Assembly: GCA_036795455.1 (NCBI GenBank)
Contig: DAIRET010000036.1
Span: 1 to 19,620 of the forward strand
DNA length: 19,620 bases
Origin: DAIRET01 sp036795455
Lineage (GTDB): Bacteria > Bacteroidota > Ignavibacteria > Ignavibacteriales > Ignavibacteriaceae
Direction: 5' to 3'
Within the stretch, counting starts at the first letter, position 1. Every line of letters starts with the position of its first letter. This document shows, in pieces, positions 9,077-18,548 of the stretch. The position numbers and the translations under genes are program-made. A model generated the notes under the pieces. That model searched no databases and had not been told where the DNA came from. It was given only the letters and a program-made list of their open reading frames with translations.

Positions 9077-10978
9077 ATGCTGCAAGTTGAAGAAATAGAG
9101 TCGCAACTTGAATTATACAAATTAAGATACAATGCGCTGTTTAATAACAATCATGCTGTTATGCTGCTTGTTGATACAAGAACGGCACAAATCATTAATG
9201 CCAATCCCGCTGCGTGTAAATACTATGGCTGGAGTCATTCCGAAATTACCGGGATGAAGATTACAGACATTAATATTCTTCCTGAAAGCGAAGTCCTAAA
9301 AGAGATGGAACTTGCAAGGGAAGAAAAAAGAAATCACTTTCTATTTAAACACAGACTTGCAAACGGGGAAATACGGGATGTTGAGGTTTACAGCGGTCCA
9401 ATCGAGATTGATAACCACGAACTGCTTTATTCAATAGTACACGATATAAGCGAAAGGAGAAAAACGGAACTCACGCTCCACAAAACAAAAGAAGAACTGG
9501 AGCGTTTCTTTACAATAGCATTGGACCTTTTATGTATCGCAAATACCAAAGGAGAATTTTTAAGAATTAATAGTGAATGGGAAAATGTTCTCGGCTATAA
9601 ATTGTCCGAGCTTGAAGGGCATTCATTTCTCGATTTTGTTCACCCGGAGGATAAGGAAGCTACGATTAATGCTATCTCAATACTGGACAAACAAAAACCG
9701 GTTTTAAGTTTCATTAATCGTTACCGGTGTAAAGACGGCTCATATCGCTTTATCGAATGGAAATCCCACCCGCAAGGCGAACTGATTTATGCGGCAGCAA
9801 GAGATATTACCGAGTATGTGAACGTCGATAGAGAACTTCGAAAAACGTTAACAAAACTGCAGGAATTTCAAAATATTATAAACCGTAGCCCGATTGTTGT
9901 AACAATCGTCAATACTTCTACAACGCCATGGTCAACCTCTTTTATTTCCGAAAATGTAAAGGATATAATTGGCTATACTGCAGAAGAATTCCTTTCAGAC
10001 GAGGTAAACTGGGTTAAAATATGCCACCCTGATGATGTGGAGATTTTTCTTTCAAATGCAAGAAAATATGGCGAAGGAGGAATTGAGCGGGGTGAACATG
10101 AATACCGGCTTATTACAAAATCAGGAGATGTAAAATGGTTTAAATCAATTGATAACTGGGCTAATTCTGATCCTAATACTTGCCGAATCGAGGTTATTGT
10201 TGTTGATATTACCGACCAGAAAAAGAGCGAAGAAAAAATTAAAGCACAGGTAGAAGAACTTTCCCGTATAAGCACTGAGAAGGATAAATTTTTCTCGATT
10301 ATATCCCACGATTTACGCAGCCCATTCCAGGGATTTCTCGGATTTACACAAATTATTGCCGAACAATTCAACGAACTCTCATTAAAAGAAATTGAGAAGT
10401 TTGCCCTTCAACTTCAAAGGTCGGCAAAAAACCTTTATGAACTTCTCGATAATCTGCTAAGCTGGTCGTTGGTTCAAAGGGATAAAGTTGTATTTAACCC
10501 GCAGATACTTGACGTACAGGAATTAATAAACTCAATAGTAAAACTATCCGAAAGCTCTTTAAATAAAAAAGAGTTGAAAATGAATGTGTCGATTGAAAAA
10601 GGATGTTCTGTATATGCAGACAAACAAATGTTGAATACTATTGTCAGAAACATCGTCTCAAATGCAATCAAGTTTACACATAGAGGGGGCAGAATAGAAA
10701 TCTCTGCTGCAACAAAAGAAGATGGTTTCGTTGTATTCTCAATTGTTGACACGGGAGTTGGGATGTCGCAAGAGGTAATCAATAAACTGTTCAGCCTCGG
10801 AAGCAAAATCTCCACACTGGGAACCGAGGGAGAACCAAGTACCGGTCTGGGATTAATTTTGTGTAAAGATTTTATTAATAAAAACGGGGGAGAATTTCAC
10901 ATCTTTAGTGAACCGGGAAAAGGAAGCCGTTTTAGCTTTACCGTTCCTAGTTCAAAGAATGTTGACAATGTATTTTAA
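9077..10978 (+). CDS. Soluble PAS-domain sensor histidine kinase (3 PAS, HisKA, HATPase_c)
   Basis: 633 residues. It autophosphorylates on His and would pass the phosphate to a response regulator. PAS 1 lies near residues 12-132 (ends VHDISERRK), PAS 2 near 134-258 (ends AARDITEY), and PAS 3 near 262-395 (ends VVDITDQKK). HisKA carries phosphoacceptor His411 in ISHDLRSP. The ATPase domain has the N-box around Asn529 (SNAIKFT), the G1 motif DTGVGM starting at Asp558 and the G2 motif TGLGL from Thr589, so it looks catalytically intact. No signal peptide or membrane helix is visible, so it probably senses a cytosolic or PAS-bound cue. The ATG is favoured because an in-frame stop lies at 9041-9043 and no other ATG intervenes; no clear Shine-Dalgarno is present. 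It is followed 46 bp later by another kinase on the same strand, probably cotranscribed. No receiver domain and no partner regulator sit next to it. The signal is unknown. Confidence 0.93.
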   Translation: MLQVEEIESQLELYKLRYNALFNNNHAVMLLVDTRTAQIINANPAACKYYGWSHSEITGMKITDINILPESEVLKEMELAREEKRNHFLFKHRLANGEIRDVEVYSGPIEIDNHELLYSIVHDISERRKTELTLHKTKEELERFFTIALDLLCIANTKGEFLRINSEWENVLGYKLSELEGHSFLDFVHPEDKEATINAISILDKQKPVLSFINRYRCKDGSYRFIEWKSHPQGELIYAAARDITEYVNVDRELRKTLTKLQEFQNIINRSPIVVTIVNTSTTPWSTSFISENVKDIIGYTAEEFLSDEVNWVKICHPDDVEIFLSNARKYGEGGIERGEHEYRLITKSGDVKWFKSIDNWANSDPNTCRIEVIVVDITDQKKSEEKIKAQVEELSRISTEKDKFFSIISHDLRSPFQGFLGFTQIIAEQFNELSLKEIEKFALQLQRSAKNLYELLDNLLSWSLVQRDKVVFNPQILDVQELINSIVKLSESSLNKKELKMNVSIEKGCSVYADKQMLNTIVRNIVSNAIKFTHRGGRIEISAATKEDGFVVFSIVDTGVGMSQEVINKLFSLGSKISTLGTEGEPSTGLGLILCKDFINKNGGEFHIFSEPGKGSRFSFTVPSSKNVDNVF

Positions 10979-11024
10979 ACAAGTAAAGTTCAATTACCAG
11001 GTTATTCATTTATTATAGGCGTTT

Positions 11025-14000
11025 ATGAGTCTCAGTAAAAACTACGAACAAAAAACAAACTATGAGGGGAAAGAATGGATTGAAAACAACGAGAATTTAA
11101 AAGCAATTTTAAAAGCCATTCCGGATCTAATCTTTATTTTTGATGCCGGCGGAGTTTTTGTCGATTTTTTTACAAACGATGAAAGCCTTTTAGCTGCACC
11201 ACGGGATAAGATAATCGGAAAAGACATCTCCGAATTTTTCCCTGAAAAAGAATGCGAAAATTTCAGAAGCCTTTTTAAACTGGCAATTAATACCGGTGAA
11301 ATTCAAATTACCGAATACACGATGCTGCTGAACTCCCGGTTGAATTATTTCGAGTCAAAAATAGTCCCGGTAAACGGAAATAAAGTTCTAACACTTGTCC
11401 GCGACATTACGTTAGTTAAACGAAGCGAAATGGCGAGGGAGTCTACTCACAAAATTTCCGAAGCAATTAATTCGGTACATTCCTTAAAAGACCTTTTCAC
11501 CTTTATTCATAACGAAATTGCAAAAGTTTTATCTGCTAATAATTTTTATATCGCTCTTTACGATGCCAATGAACAGACGATTGAATTCCCATACTTTGTT
11601 GACGAAGTAGACGAAATCCCACAAAGAAAAAAAGCCAGCAGAGGATTGACAGAATACGTTATTAGAACGGGAAAATCACTTTTAGCTACACCTGGAATTT
11701 TTGAGGAGTTGGTAAAATCCGGTGAAGTTGAATCTATTGGGGAACCGAGTATCGACTGGCTTGGTGTTCCTTTAAAAGTGAACGACACTGCAATAGGTGC
11801 AATTGTAATACAGACCTATAAAGAAAAAGTCAGATATTCCAAGGACGATAAAGAATATCTTGAGATAATTGCAAGCCAGGCTGCCACAGCCATTAAAAGA
11901 AAACAGATTGAAGAAGAACAGGTTAAATTAAACGAACTTATTCTTACTGTCGCAAAAGCGCAGGAAATTCTATTAACACAGGCGGATACAAACACTGCAA
12001 TTAACAAAACACTTGAGATAATAGGAAAAGCAATTAATGCCGATAGAGTTTACATTTTTGAAAAATTTGTTAATCCCTCATCAGATAAAATTTTTGCAAA
12101 GAAAACATACGAATGGTGTTCTGCTGGTGTTAAAATACACGAAGTTTCATTCGATCTTAACAGCGTAGAAGCTTATCAATTCTTCCCGGAATGGACTGAA
12201 AACATTCTTAATGAAAAAATTGCATCCGGATGTATAAGCGATTTCGATGGTTATATAAAAGACACGCTGGCTTCTCAAAATATCTACTCAATTTTAATTG
12301 TCCCTATTTTTATAAAAAACGAATTATGGGGAGTAGTTGGTTTTGATGACTGTAAAACCGAAAGACGCTGGACAAAAAATGAAATAACCGTTATTAATAC
12401 TCTTACAAACTCGCTTGGTAATCTTTTAAGCAGGAAAAAGGCTGAAGAGACAACCTTACTCCTTGCGCACACTATGGAAAGCGTGTCCGAAATTGTAAGC
12501 ATTACCGACCTTGAGGATAAATTTACTTTTGTTAATAATGCATTCCTTAAAGTATACGGATACACTTTTGACGAAGTAATCGGCAAGCATGTTGGAATGC
12601 TTTGGTCTGATAACAATTCAATTGAATTACAAAGGGACATCCTTAGCAACAGTCACAAGGAGAACTGGAGGGGTGAACTACTTAACCGGACAAAAGACGG
12701 TAAAGAATTCCCGATTTCTTTGCGGACCTCACGTGTGAAAGATGGAAATGGAAATGTAATCGGTTTAGTGGGAATCGCAGAAGACATAACGGAAAGAAAA
12801 AAGACGGAAGAGGAATTACGAATATCTCAGGCTACATATCTCGGCATAATCAATAGCGTTACCGAGGCAATTTATGTTCAGGACCAAAACGGTAGGTTCT
12901 TGACTGTCAACCGCGCAGCAGAAAAAATGTATGGATACCCATGTGAATATTTTGTGGGGAAAACACCTGAATTTCTTTCTGCTCCTGGGAAGAATGATGC
13001 TAATGCAGTGTCTGGAATTCTGCAAAGAGCAATTAACGGTATACCGGGTAGTTTCGAGTTTTGGGGATTAAGAAAAGACGGCTCTATTTTTCCAAAAGAT
13101 GTAAGCCTTTCTCCCGGTAATTACTTCGGAGAAAAAGTTGCAATTGCAGTTGCAAGAGATATATCAGCAAGAAAAAAATCTGAAGAAGAGTTAAAAGCAA
13201 CGCAGGAGCAATTCAAACTCATTTCCGATAACACACTTGATATAATCTGGATAAGAGACCTTTCGCTTCGATTTACTTATGTAAGTCCATCCTGCTTTAG
13301 AATGAAAGGCTTCACCGTCAAAGAAGTGATGAACTCTATGCCCGAAGATATTTTAACTCCCGGGTCTTATCAGAATTATATGAGTATCTTTTCAAAGGAG
13401 CTTGAGAGAGAAAAAGACCCCGCTTCAGATAAAAACCGGACTGTTATTGTTGATGGACAGGAAATCTGCAAAGACGGTAGAATAATATGGACTGAATCCC
13501 TAATGAATTTCATCCGCGATAAAGAAGGAAATGCCGTGGGTATTTTGGGGATTACAAGAGATATTACGGAAAGGAAAAAAGCCGAAGAACTTCTTGCAAA
13601 AGAACAAGCTTTAATGAAATCTCTAATGGATACAATACCGGATTGTATTTACTTCAAAGATACTGAAAGCCGTTATTTATCAGTCAATAAATCGGTTTCA
13701 AAAATATTTAACTTAAAACATCCAGACGATGTTTACGGTAAAACCGATTTTGATTTCTTCCACATTGATCATGCTCAAAAAACATTTGAAGATGAACAAA
13801 GTATAATCTCTAACGGAAAGCCAATGATAACGGTTGAAGAAAGAATGTTATCAAAAGACCATAACGAAAGGTGGTTTTCAACTACAAAAATGCCGATGTT
13901 CGATGAATCGGGGAATGTTACGGGTATATTCGGAGTCTCAAGAGACATTACTGAAAAGAAAATTACAGAAGAATCAATTAGGAAAAGTGAAGAAAGATAC

Positions 14001-15545
14001 AGGCTTCTTGCCGACAATATAGGTGATGTTATTTTCACTTTAGACCTTGAACTGAACTTTAAATATGTAAGTCCCTCGGTAAAAATACTTACCGGGTATA
14101 ATCCGGAAGAAGTGTTGACAAAACACTTTTCGGAATTACTAACTGAACCCTCTTATAAAAATACTGAAATTGCTATTAAGGAGGAATTTCACAAAAACTA
14201 CTTCAAAGGAGAAGATGAAATAATTCCTAACAGGGTTATGGAGGTGGAGCTTATTAAAAAGAATAACGTTACTACATGGGTTGAAATAAAATCATCTTTC
14301 TTGAGAGATGAAAAAGAGATAATATACGGCATACTTGGGGTGGCAAGGGATATTTCATTAAGGAAACACGCTGAACAGGAAATTATAAGAGCTAAAGAAA
14401 AAGCGGAGGAAGTGAGCAGGTTGAAAACAAGTTTCCTTTCGAATATGAGCCACGAGTTAAGAACGCCTCTTGTAGCAATTCTCGGCTCGGCTGATATTTT
14501 AACGCAGGAACTTTCCGACCCGCTGCTAAAAAAATGGGCGGGAAGCATACTAACAAGCGGGAAACGACTTCTTGAAACGCAGAACCTTATACTTGACCTT
14601 TCAAAAATTGAAGCTGAAAAAGTAGAGGTTGTTTATTCGATAATTTCAGTAGAATCAACAATTAAAGAAGTAGTTACTTTATTTGAACCGCTGGCTGTGA
14701 AAAAGGGATTAGCTCTAAAAACTGAAATAAAGAAAAAAGATATTAAAGCCCGACTGGATGAAAAAATTGTACGTGAAGTACTATACAATCTTGTTAACAA
14801 TGCAATTAAGTATACAGAAAATGGAGACATAACAATAAGCTTAAACATTGAAAATGAATTTGCTACAATCTCGGTTAAAGATACCGGGATAGGAATTCCG
14901 AAAGAAAAATTACCGATTATATTTGAAGAATTCAGGCAGGTTAGCGAAGGAAGAAACCGCAGTTTTGAAGGAACTGGCTTGGGCTTAACAATTACAAAAA
15001 GATTTGTTGAACTATTAAAAGGAAATATTGAAGTGAAAAGTAAATTGGGGGTAGGAACTGAATTTGTTGTTAAATTCCCGGTAGGCAGAATTGACAGCGA
15101 AACAACAGTGAAAGCGCCTGCCCGAAAAACAATCGAGCGATTTAAATTTGAAAGAAGTTCTTCTACACAAATTAAAAAGATATTGTTAGTTGAGGACGAT
15201 ACTATTAACTCAACTTTAATATCGTACTATCTTAGCGTTAGTTTTGAAGTTACATCTGTTGACTCCGGTATTGATGCAGTAAAAAAAGCAACTGAAGAAC
15301 AATTTGATATAATACTAATGGATATTAATCTCGGGCGGGGAATGAACGGACTTGAAGCGACACAACAGATACGGAGTATTCCGGGGTATGAAGGAATACC
15401 GGTTGTCGCGATAACCGCTTTTGCTATGCAGGGAGATAGAGAAGAATTTCTTGCTCACGGCTGTACACATTATATCTCAAAACCTTTTGAGAAAAATGAA
15501 CTTTTGCAGCTTCTTTCAAGAATTGAAGCAGAATTGACTTTTTAG
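11025..15545 (+). CDS. Large hybrid histidine kinase (PAS-GAF-GAF-5xPAS-HisKA-HATPase-REC)
   Basis: 1,506 residues. Order by eye: PAS 1 about 20-130; GAF 1 about 142-292 (FYIALYD, EFPYFVDE, WLGVPLKV); GAF 2 about 306-470 (ILIVPIF, ELWGVVGFDD); PAS 2 474-597, PAS 3 599-720, PAS 4 728-850, PAS 5 859-980, PAS 6 989-1115, most ending in the DITERKKAEE linker; HisKA with His1143 in NMSHELRTPL; HATPase with N-box near Asn1255-Asn1259, G1 from Asp1286 (DTGIGIP) and a TGLGL motif; REC from about 1385 with acidic pair Asp1391/Asp1392, phosphoacceptor Asp1433 (LMDINLG), Thr1464 and Lys1486. All key residues are present, so intramolecular His-to-Asp transfer is expected. No transmembrane segment is visible, so it is probably a cytosolic multi-input sensor. 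No HPt protein or DNA-binding output is encoded next to it, so the downstream target is unknown. It starts 46 bp after the preceding kinase. Confidence 0.93.
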   Translation: MSLSKNYEQKTNYEGKEWIENNENLKAILKAIPDLIFIFDAGGVFVDFFTNDESLLAAPRDKIIGKDISEFFPEKECENFRSLFKLAINTGEIQITEYTMLLNSRLNYFESKIVPVNGNKVLTLVRDITLVKRSEMARESTHKISEAINSVHSLKDLFTFIHNEIAKVLSANNFYIALYDANEQTIEFPYFVDEVDEIPQRKKASRGLTEYVIRTGKSLLATPGIFEELVKSGEVESIGEPSIDWLGVPLKVNDTAIGAIVIQTYKEKVRYSKDDKEYLEIIASQAATAIKRKQIEEEQVKLNELILTVAKAQEILLTQADTNTAINKTLEIIGKAINADRVYIFEKFVNPSSDKIFAKKTYEWCSAGVKIHEVSFDLNSVEAYQFFPEWTENILNEKIASGCISDFDGYIKDTLASQNIYSILIVPIFIKNELWGVVGFDDCKTERRWTKNEITVINTLTNSLGNLLSRKKAEETTLLLAHTMESVSEIVSITDLEDKFTFVNNAFLKVYGYTFDEVIGKHVGMLWSDNNSIELQRDILSNSHKENWRGELLNRTKDGKEFPISLRTSRVKDGNGNVIGLVGIAEDITERKKTEEELRISQATYLGIINSVTEAIYVQDQNGRFLTVNRAAEKMYGYPCEYFVGKTPEFLSAPGKNDANAVSGILQRAINGIPGSFEFWGLRKDGSIFPKDVSLSPGNYFGEKVAIAVARDISARKKSEEELKATQEQFKLISDNTLDIIWIRDLSLRFTYVSPSCFRMKGFTVKEVMNSMPEDILTPGSYQNYMSIFSKELEREKDPASDKNRTVIVDGQEICKDGRIIWTESLMNFIRDKEGNAVGILGITRDITERKKAEELLAKEQALMKSLMDTIPDCIYFKDTESRYLSVNKSVSKIFNLKHPDDVYGKTDFDFFHIDHAQKTFEDEQSIISNGKPMITVEERMLSKDHNERWFSTTKMPMFDESGNVTGIFGVSRDITEKKITEESIRKSEERYRLLADNIGDVIFTLDLELNFKYVSPSVKILTGYNPEEVLTKHFSELLTEPSYKNTEIAIKEEFHKNYFKGEDEIIPNRVMEVELIKKNNVTTWVEIKSSFLRDEKEIIYGILGVARDISLRKHAEQEIIRAKEKAEEVSRLKTSFLSNMSHELRTPLVAILGSADILTQELSDPLLKKWAGSILTSGKRLLETQNLILDLSKIEAEKVEVVYSIISVESTIKEVVTLFEPLAVKKGLALKTEIKKKDIKARLDEKIVREVLYNLVNNAIKYTENGDITISLNIENEFATISVKDTGIGIPKEKLPIIFEEFRQVSEGRNRSFEGTGLGLTITKRFVELLKGNIEVKSKLGVGTEFVVKFPVGRIDSETTVKAPARKTIERFKFERSSSTQIKKILLVEDDTINSTLISYYLSVSFEVTSVDSGIDAVKKATEEQFDIILMDINLGRGMNGLEATQQIRSIPGYEGIPVVAITAFAMQGDREEFLAHGCTHYISKPFEKNELLQLLSRIEAELTF

Positions 15546-15556
15546 CGAATCATAAG

Positions 15557-15588
15557 TTGAATGTTTTTTCCTTAATTTTGTTTATATA
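15557..15588 (+). promoter_or_regulatory. Candidate promoter for the copZ-copA pair
   Basis: The 67-bp gap after the hybrid kinase contains TTGAAT (15557-15562) and TTTATA (15581-15586) separated by 18 bp, a plausible sigma-70-like pair. It also contains an overlapping TAATTTTG (15573-15580) that matches the Bacteroidota TAnnTTTG box. These alternatives exclude each other as a -10 element. A start near 15590 would leave a leader of about 20-30 nt before the ATG at 15613. No dyad resembling a CsoR or CueR operator was recognised. Confidence 0.3.
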
Positions 15589-15612
15589 GATGTGTTAATC
15601 TTAAAGGAAATT

Positions 15613-15816
15613 ATGAAAAAATTACGTCTTAAAATTGAAGGAATGACCTGTAACCATTGCGTTATGCACGTAAAAAAAGAACTTGAAAAAATGACCGGCG
15701 TAAATGTAAAAGAGGTAAAAATCGGTTCGGCAGAGATAGAATTCGATGAAAATTTAGTTTCAGCGGGGGATTTTTCGCTTGTCATTGAGGAAGCCGGTTA
15801 TAAACTCGCACAATAA
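15613..15816 (+). CDS. copZ: CopZ-like copper chaperone (stand-alone HMA domain)
   Basis: 67 residues, one heavy-metal-associated domain and nothing else. The metal-binding motif is GMTCNHC (Cys13 and Cys16 counting from this ATG), followed by the ferredoxin-like beta-alpha-beta-beta-alpha-beta pattern and an EEAGYKL end whose Tyr is typical of Cu(I) HMA domains. Its role is to carry Cu(I) in the cytosol and hand it to the ATPase encoded next. ATG 15613 is chosen over an in-frame GTG at 15592 because AAGGA (15604-15608) lies 4 nt upstream and because family members start at this point. The gene lies 16 bp before copA, in an operon-like arrangement. Copper specificity is inferred from the motif and the neighbour. 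Confidence 0.9.
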   Translation: MKKLRLKIEGMTCNHCVMHVKKELEKMTGVNVKEVKIGSAEIEFDENLVSAGDFSLVIEEAGYKLAQ

Positions 15817-15832
15817 TTTAGTATAAACTTTA

Positions 15833-18055
15833 ATGGAAAACATTACTCTCCCTGTTGAAGGGATGACTTGTGCAAGCTGTGTTGCAAGGGTAGAAAAATC
15901 AATAAAGAATATTGACGGAGTTGAGTCGGTTTCCGTTAATCTTGCAACGGAAAAAGCATCTATTTCTTTCACCGAAAAGATAGATCTAAATCTAATAGCC
16001 TCCGTAATAGAAGACGCAGGATACAGGTTAGTTTTGCCCGAGCAAACCCATCCAGTAGGCGAAACTGCCTCCAATCAAACTGTCGAAAAACACCGGGAAG
16101 AATCATATAAGAAAATCAAATCGGAATTCATTCTTTCCGCTGCAATTACGGCTCCCGTTATGCTGATAAGTATGTTAATGATGACAGATTGGTTTCATTC
16201 AGTATCTCCTTTATCTTCAGAGGATTTAAACAAACTCCTCTTTTTAGCAACAACGGTAATAATGTTCATCCCGGGGAAACGGTTTTTTCTTGCCGCATTC
16301 AAACTTGCCAGGCATTTCTCTTCAGATATGAACACATTAATAGCAGTCGGAACCGGTACTGCATACATCTACAGCACTATAGTTTCTCTTTTCCCGCATT
16401 GGCTCGGTATCGTTTTTATTGAACAGCATGTCTACTTCGATACATCGGCAACAATAGTCACGCTTATACTTCTCGGTAAACTTCTTGAAGCACGTGCAAA
16501 AAATAAAACTTCGGATGCTATAAAAAAGTTGATCGGGTTACAGCCGAAAACTGCAAGGATAATAAAAAACGGGAAAGAGATAGAAGTTTTTTTAGCCGAT
16601 GTAAAAGTTGATGACGTTGTTATTGTACGTCCCGGTGAAAGAATTCCGGTTGACGGTGTAATCATTAACGGTTCATCATCAATTGATGAATCTATGATTA
16701 CCGGCGAAAGTATTCCTATTGATAAAGCAGTAGGAGATAGTGTAACGGGCGGCACTATTAACGGGAACGGTAGTTTTCAATTTAAAGCAGCAGCAGTAGG
16801 AGCGGCGACGGTATTGTCGCAAATAGTTAAACTTGTTGAACAGGCTCAAGGCTCGAAAGCACCGATTCAATCACTTGCAGACAAAATAGCGTCCGTATTT
16901 GTTCCTGTGGTGATAACTATTGCAGTAGCAACATTTCTTTTATGGTATTTTGCCGCCGGAGCTTTTTTTGTTGATTCAATGATTAATTTTATTGCTGTTA
17001 TGATTATTGCTTGTCCGTGTGCTTTAGGACTTGCAACTCCAACAGCAATCATGGTAGGAACCGGTTTGGGAGCTTCAAACGGAATTCTAATTAAAAATGC
17101 TGAAAGTCTTGAAAGAACCTGTAAAGTTGATACATTGATACTTGATAAAACAGGTACGATCACGACAGGAAAATCGGAAGTAACCGGCGTTTATCCCGTA
17201 AAACCATTTAATGAAATCGAACTAATTCGAATAGCCGCTTCCGCCGAAAAACTATCCGAGCATCCATTAGCAAAAGCAGTAGTAAAATATGCAGAGGGAA
17301 AAAACCTTTCTTTACACGAAGCAGAAGAATTTCAATCTCATACAGGTTTCGGCATTACTGCAGTTATTAACGGGAAGAAAGTTACAGTCGGGAATGTGGA
17401 TTTCTTATCGGCAAAAGGAATTGACACTGCCGGTTTATTATCTGTTCTACCCGGAGTTACCGACACAACTATTATGGTTGCAGTAGACGGTATCGCTTCC
17501 GGCGTAATAACTTTGGCGGATAAAATCAAAGAGACTTCGGCAAGCGCAGTATTCAATCTAAAAAAAATGGGGATTGATGTTATAATGCTTACAGGTGATA
17601 ATCAAAAAACTGCGGAAAACATTGCAACTGAAACCGGTATTCAGCATTATAAGGCAGGCGTTCTTCCTTCCGATAAACTGAATATATTATCAAATTACCA
17701 GGATGAAGGAAAAATTGTCGCAATGGTTGGCGATGGAATCAATGATGCCCCCGTACTTGCGAAAGCTGATGTCGGTATTGCAATCGGAACCGGGACAGAT
17801 ATCGCAATGGAATCTGCCGACATTACTTTAATCAAAGGAAACTTACTTGACGTTGTAAAAGCAATAAAACTTTCGCAAAAAACTTTGAGCACAATTAAAC
17901 AAAATCTCTTCTGGGCATTTATTTATAATGTTATCGGAATTCCTTTAGCTGCTTTGGGACTGCTAAATCCTATGTTTGCTGCTGCGGCAATGGCTTTCAG
18001 TTCTGTTAGCGTGGTCTCAAATTCACTTCGATTGAGAAGAGTAAAATTGAATTAA
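15833..18055 (+). CDS. copA: Copper-exporting P1B-1-type ATPase (CopA family)
   Basis: 740 residues, full length for the family. It pumps Cu(I) from the cytosol across the inner membrane using ATP. One N-terminal HMA domain carries GMTCASC (Cys13, Cys16). Transmembrane segments follow, then the actuator motif TGES (Thr290-Ser293), the metal-site motif CPC in TM6 (Cys394-Cys396, in CPCALGLATP), phosphorylated Asp438 in DKTGT, the HP motif (His477-Pro478) and GDGIND (Asp634, Asp638). The C-terminal helices contain NLFWAFIYNVIGIP and MAFSS, which fit the Cu(I) signatures N(x)6YN(x)4P and MxxSS of subgroup 1B-1, so Cu(I) (or Ag(I)) is preferred over Zn/Cd. No Shine-Dalgarno is seen before the ATG; with the chaperone stop 16 bp upstream, cotranscription is likely. 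No copper-responsive regulator gene is in the window. Confidence 0.95.
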   Translation: MENITLPVEGMTCASCVARVEKSIKNIDGVESVSVNLATEKASISFTEKIDLNLIASVIEDAGYRLVLPEQTHPVGETASNQTVEKHREESYKKIKSEFILSAAITAPVMLISMLMMTDWFHSVSPLSSEDLNKLLFLATTVIMFIPGKRFFLAAFKLARHFSSDMNTLIAVGTGTAYIYSTIVSLFPHWLGIVFIEQHVYFDTSATIVTLILLGKLLEARAKNKTSDAIKKLIGLQPKTARIIKNGKEIEVFLADVKVDDVVIVRPGERIPVDGVIINGSSSIDESMITGESIPIDKAVGDSVTGGTINGNGSFQFKAAAVGAATVLSQIVKLVEQAQGSKAPIQSLADKIASVFVPVVITIAVATFLLWYFAAGAFFVDSMINFIAVMIIACPCALGLATPTAIMVGTGLGASNGILIKNAESLERTCKVDTLILDKTGTITTGKSEVTGVYPVKPFNEIELIRIAASAEKLSEHPLAKAVVKYAEGKNLSLHEAEEFQSHTGFGITAVINGKKVTVGNVDFLSAKGIDTAGLLSVLPGVTDTTIMVAVDGIASGVITLADKIKETSASAVFNLKKMGIDVIMLTGDNQKTAENIATETGIQHYKAGVLPSDKLNILSNYQDEGKIVAMVGDGINDAPVLAKADVGIAIGTGTDIAMESADITLIKGNLLDVVKAIKLSQKTLSTIKQNLFWAFIYNVIGIPLAALGLLNPMFAAAAMAFSSVSVVSNSLRLRRVKLN

Positions 18056-18121
18056 TTACTGACTGAGGGGAATCTTTCTCTAAAAATATCTGAATTATTT
18101 TCGATAATGGGGTAATCACAA

Positions 18122-18538
18122 ATGAATAATACAATGAAGAAAAAACTTTTTATCACAATCTCAATTATTTCGGCTTTTTTATTGACCTCCTGTGCTACAG
18201 TAATCAATACAACAACGCAGAGCGTTTCAATAAAATCGGAGCCGTCTAATGCACGGCTTACTATTGATGGGAAAAAATTCGGGATTACTCCGCAAGTTGT
18301 AAATCTTGAAAGAGGAAGTGACCATCTAATCAGACTCGAACTTGACGGGTATGATATTTATGAAACCCAGGTAACGAGAAAAATTTCCGCATGGTATTGG
18401 AGCAATATTTTAAATGGATTTATTTTCGGAGGGCTTTTGGATTATATAAACGGCTCGATGTACAATCTTCTGCCGGAAAGAATGGATATTGAACTTCAGG
18501 TTGCAAAACCGGCTCCGCCACCGCCATCAAAAAGGTAA
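18122..18538 (+). CDS. Small PEGA-domain lipoprotein
   Basis: 138 residues. A lipoprotein signal (MKKKLF..., hydrophobic core) ends in the lipobox LTSC, with the lipidated Cys at residue 24. Residues about 33-88 form a PEGA-type domain (SEPSNARLTIDGKKFG, then LERGSDHLIRLELDGY), followed by an aromatic/Gly stretch (WYWSNILNGFIFGGLLDY) and a Pro-rich tail. Such domains occur in surface or periplasmic lipoproteins and the exact role is unknown. Two starts are possible: the ATG at 18122, with GGGG 9 nt upstream (18109-18112), or an internal ATG at 18134 giving a more usual signal length but no ribosome-binding site. It follows copA after 66 bp; joint expression is possible but no functional link to copper is visible. 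It is convergent with the next gene. Confidence 0.85.
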   Translation: MNNTMKKKLFITISIISAFLLTSCATVINTTTQSVSIKSEPSNARLTIDGKKFGITPQVVNLERGSDHLIRLELDGYDIYETQVTRKISAWYWSNILNGFIFGGLLDYINGSMYNLLPERMDIELQVAKPAPPPPSKR

Positions 18539-18548
18539 CAAAGAGATC

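Noticed and set aside
15592..15612. GTG start giving a 7-residue N-terminal extension of the CopZ-like protein
   Set aside because: The ATG at 15613 has AAGGA at good spacing and gives the standard HMA start; the extension contains that ribosome-binding site.
9973..17892. Antisense and alternate-frame ORFs within the kinase, copper-ATPase and related genes
   Set aside because: They overlap coding sequences with full sets of catalytic motifs and show no independent evidence of coding.
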